Shown here: positions 19,101 through 20,436 of the stretch, one piece after another
Numbering within the stretch: position 1 is the stretch's first letter
Layout of the letters: the number at the start of each line of letters is the position of its first letter
Virus record (IMG/VR): IMGVR_UViG_3300021139_001628
Coordinates: 1 to 20,436 of that record
Reading direction: 5' to 3' (one strand)
DNA: 20,436 nucleotides
Origin: a virus
Translations under genes and position numbers: made by a program
The notes under the pieces: model-generated
The model's database searches: none
Seen by the model: the letters and a program-made list of their open reading frames with translations, nothing else
Told to the model about the DNA's origin: nothing

Positions 19101-20436
19101 CACATATATCGTGAGCGGTGGTGGAAATACTTGGATAGTCAGTCAATCAGGTAATACTTTAAGTAGTGGTACTGTATATGGTACCTTAAATGCTATAACA
19201 GTTTCTAGCACTAGCAACTTGATCGTAGGAACGGTTATCAATCCTCAAACATCGATTGGTGGATTAAATGGTGGTGGATTCTACTATGTAGATAATATTA
19301 TAAGTGGCACACAGTTTTCAGTAACCTACACACAGTTTGGAACAGGTGATCAAGCACTAACAACCACAACCAACCAAACTGTACTATTAAACTTCCTAAA
19401 TGGTAACCTAGGAGCAGGAGGCACTTACACAGTTGCAAGTATTCTAAGTGCAACCAGTATGACTGTTTACTCTACTGGTGGTACCGTTCCATTGATTGGT
19501 CCTATAACAAACATTGCCACAAACGGTTCTACAGATGCAACTGCTAATGGTGGCGGTATACAAGTATATGGTGGTACAAATAAAACTTTTACTTGGTCTA
19601 ATATAACAGCGGCATGGACATCTAGTGAAAATATCAGTTTGGCTAACACAAAAGCATACGAAATAAATGGTGTTAGTGTACTTAATTCAACTTCGCTAGG
19701 AGCCACAGTAGTAAATTCTAGTTTGACCAGTGTTGGCACATTGACTAGTTTAAGTGTAACTGGTACTATAACTAACGGTGGTACGCTATCAACCGCCGCA
19801 ACTACTGCTACTTTGTACAATACAGCGGCATTAACAGTAAATGCATTTGGTGCGGCAACTACTGTTAATCTAGCATCGGGTTCGGCTTCGGCTACTACAT
19901 TGTATTTGGGTGCAAATACAAACAATAACCTTTTAAGTATTTTAGGAAATGGTACAAGTGGTACAGCAACCATAACATCAAATGTAACTACCGGCACTGC
20001 TAACTTGTTTGCAGGTGTAACTGGTTCTATAAACTTTGGAGGAATTACCTGGGCAGGTGCTAATAATAGTGCATTAATAGTTAATAATGGCGGACTACAA
20101 TTTAGTAGTGCAAGTGCAGTAGCGGCTGCTGGTACAAATCAAGGTACTGCTACACAATTATATGCTGACAACAACTTTATAACCAGTGGTACTGGTGGTG
20201 TTATATTGCCTGCGGCTACTACAGGTCGTGAAGTTTCAGTTACTAACAATACTGGCGCATCAATTAATGTATATCCACAAGGCACACATACTATTGAAAG
20301 TGGATCAGCTGGTGTACCTACCGTGTTGCCTAACTTGGCTACAATTAGTTTAATGGCTAAATCAGGTAACAACTGGTGGACTATTCAACCAGTTTATAAT
20401 GGTGGAACTGGTGTTTCTATTACTCAAAGTGCTAAC
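16141..20436 (+). CDS. Large modular tail-fibre protein, N-terminal 1,432 aa (runs off the window)
   Basis: AGGAG (16128-16132) lies eight bases before the ATG, and the frame has no stop through the last base, so the gene is 3'-truncated by the window edge. By position:
- Residues 1-45: MALQLRRGLAASRTSIIPAQ, GELLYTTDTKLVYVGDG, a type of N-terminus seen in phage fibres and tropism determinants.
- 50-85: VNGQTGAVALTTDNISEG, a fibre linker.
- 166-268 and 275-392: two copies of a 'KARG...AP.A.VQ..D' fibre domain.
- 394-423: NGPTVTTNASTINVEDKLMKLG.
- About 430-1127: a long block of beta modules.
- 1128-1215: TANGGGIQVYG, FTWSNITAAWTSSENI.
- 1340 onward: VILPAATTGREVSVTNNTGAS, then LPNLATISLMAKSGNNWW.
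It probably belongs to the same virion appendage system as the giant protein. Receptor and C-terminal domain are not visible. Confidence 0.92.
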   Translation, partial: MALQLRRGLAASRTSIIPAQGELLYTTDTKLVYVGDGVVAGGNPISVITSVNGQTGAVALTTDNISEGVTAGKQYFTATRAADAAGAMLAAGTLSGLTVSYNSTTHIITITNSNVIQSGTTNSLAYWASNGTTLSPSSSMTWNESSNILQNINGTIQVIANNSGRALVTLDSYNNIGTSPNLLAFRKARGTNVAPTALVQGDTIHSLVWSGYDGTNYIQSGAITVSVSETVASNSVAGSMIFYVTDANNNTNPIARFQDIGQVTFGPVYTTDTGTARLVVRQTGVTTYNNPVGRFDNFYSDANGPTISFNKARGSYASPVAVQSQDELMTLVARGYYNTTTASPAGAIDIYVDGAPGSNYVPGAVRIKTTNSKGVLTSALVIDSTQTATYSGNVVVNGTLVVNGPTVTTNASTINVEDKLMKLGYLTGSTVSPTGYISSVTSGTAGMTFISSGTSVSAASTYTNVSPIATSGTGIGAVFTVAKTGSATYYNVSNVTIASGIVGNIKGALLSPTLTASANAASVGGTQTIAYASGETLTVSSGSPSGTSTFSPVLTTYGSFNASAISSSGLITLNSGTITAIKGTSITFAAGLTGVTGITPGGTYYVLNSVTSSTSVQITNSYANAVSGTSMSGITGTPGGVTSLTVGTTYASVASVTLVTGGTYTGTYSTSAQVPSTSVSSGSGLLLTLTYTTTPSGGTTYSVSAGVSIASAGTYTGVTQSTTTGTGTGAAFTVVKTGTSTSYYSNVTITVTSFGTGYAIGDTIVLPGSLLGGVNIANDLSIIVQSALGSPWTGTLSSMPNTTGLIAGATVTATNGGSGGTLGSGTTVINTVASSTSITFTSTGGTTPVNGNIINLTQSGIINTTITVTTSGSGYSLGDTVTLPGASLGGTTPANNLVLTLFNNSTSPWTATVIAMSDTVDLIPGSVITATTPATSTGVITATATTHSTANNTSATFQGTTLTLSGTTTGTFVPGMYLTGGVGVLAGTYIVSGGGNTWIVSQSGNTLSSGTVYGTLNAITVSSTSNLIVGTVINPQTSIGGLNGGGFYYVDNIISGTQFSVTYTQFGTGDQALTTTTNQTVLLNFLNGNLGAGGTYTVASILSATSMTVYSTGGTVPLIGPITNIATNGSTDATANGGGIQVYGGTNKTFTWSNITAAWTSSENISLANTKAYEINGVSVLNSTSLGATVVNSSLTSVGTLTSLSVTGTITNGGTLSTAATTATLYNTAALTVNAFGAATTVNLASGSASATTLYLGANTNNNLLSILGNGTSGTATITSNVTTGTANLFAGVTGSINFGGITWAGANNSALIVNNGGLQFSSASAVAAAGTNQGTATQLYADNNFITSGTGGVILPAATTGREVSVTNNTGASINVYPQGTHTIESGSAGVPTVLPNLATISLMAKSGNNWWTIQPVYNGGTGVSITQSAN
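16636..16944 (+). repeat. Tandem fibre domain, copy 1
   Basis: LLAFRKARGTNVAPTALVQGD, then SLVWSGYDG, GAITVSVSE and GSMIFYVTD. The 'A/K-ARGT-x-x-AP-x-x-V-x-x-GD' pattern is frequent in phage tail fibres. It is repeated immediately downstream. Confidence 0.65.
16963..17316 (+). repeat. Tandem fibre domain, copy 2
   Basis: ISFNKARGSYASPVAVQSQD, then TLVARGYYN, GAIDIYVDG and PGAVRIKTT match copy 1 in order. This copy is about 15 residues longer before the KARG motif. Confidence 0.65.
18256..18522 (+). repeat. 'GYAIGDT' module, copy 1 in the last gene
   Basis: GVSIASAGTYTGV, GAAFTVVKTG, GTGYAIGDTIVLPGSLLGG and ANDLSI match 9877-10122 in the giant protein in order and length. It continues into SPWTG and a beta segment ending GGTTPVNG. 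Confidence 0.7.
18721..18873 (+). repeat. 'GYAIGDT' module, copy 2 in the last gene (N-terminal part missing)
   Basis: ITVTTSGSGYSLGDTVTLPG, ASLGGTTPANNLVLTL and SPWTA. It lacks the GTYTG...FTVVKTG half, so it starts in mid-module directly after the preceding unit. Confidence 0.7.

Larger units (their letters stand above)
17428..19521 (+). repeat. Block of beta modules inside the last fibre gene
   Basis: About 700 codons are built almost wholly from module types also present in the giant protein. These are half a 'GYAIGDT' module (17491-17640), a YYVLNSV...SYANAVSG unit (17920-18060), full 'GYAIGDT' modules (18256-18522 and 18721-18873) and a PGMYLTGG unit (19009-19185). The block separates NVEDKLMKLG from TANGGGIQVYG, two motifs I expect close together in related fibres. 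Confidence 0.55.

Noticed and set aside
19467-19997. Minus-strand frame of 176 codons opposite the last fibre gene
   Set aside because: It is antisense to a strongly biased Thr/Ser/Val/Asn-rich gene and has the Val/Pro/Leu-rich, low-information composition of a mirror frame. The same applies to the other minus-strand frames opposite the fibre genes.

Overview
The window looks like part of the structural-gene region of a tailed phage, most likely a marine T4-like myovirus. The host is not identifiable from these bases; a SAR11 or cyanobacterial host would fit the gene set. The evidence is AT-rich DNA with almost no intergenic space, AT-rich late-promoter-like boxes (TATAAATA type) in the small gaps, a viral A-type iron-sulfur carrier and a superoxide dismutase-like gene. 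These lie next to a run of very large Thr/Ser/Gly/Asn/Val-rich fibre proteins. Family statements come from recognising motifs by eye; no database search was run.

Bases 1-1287 hold small genes in alternating orientation. They are a possible C-terminal fragment of a plus-strand gene (3-95), a 91-aa basic protein with two copies of an AT-hook-like Lys/Arg/Pro repeat (minus, 82-357), a 186-aa Fe/Mn superoxide dismutase-like protein (plus, 400-960) and a 95-aa zinc-ribbon protein (minus, 938-1225). Neighbours either overlap tail to tail or face away from each other across short gaps that carry late-promoter-like boxes.

Bases 1288-20436 form a plus-strand series. An ErpA/HesB-type Fe-S carrier (1288-1611, GTG start) stops three bases before a 4,599-codon gene (1615-15414). 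That giant protein starts with a short adaptor motif and continues as a mosaic of helical repeats, several classes of small beta modules and beta-helix-like segments. It ends with a segment like coliphage long tail fibres and a terminal 'DLAEYYEGD' domain. Two small genes with the same N-terminal adaptor follow (15414-15614, adaptor almost alone; 15642-16124). The last gene (16141 to beyond 20436) opens with an 'LQLRRG' fibre/tropism-determinant-type N-terminus. It stays open for all 1,432 codons visible and shares module types with the giant protein.

As a unit, the right-hand 19 kb probably encodes virion surface fibres or appendages built by shuffling modules. The left end supplies small accessory proteins linked to redox and metal handling. 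No tRNA, integrase, transposase, CRISPR array or reverse transcriptase was seen. There is no gene-free stretch over 300 bases.
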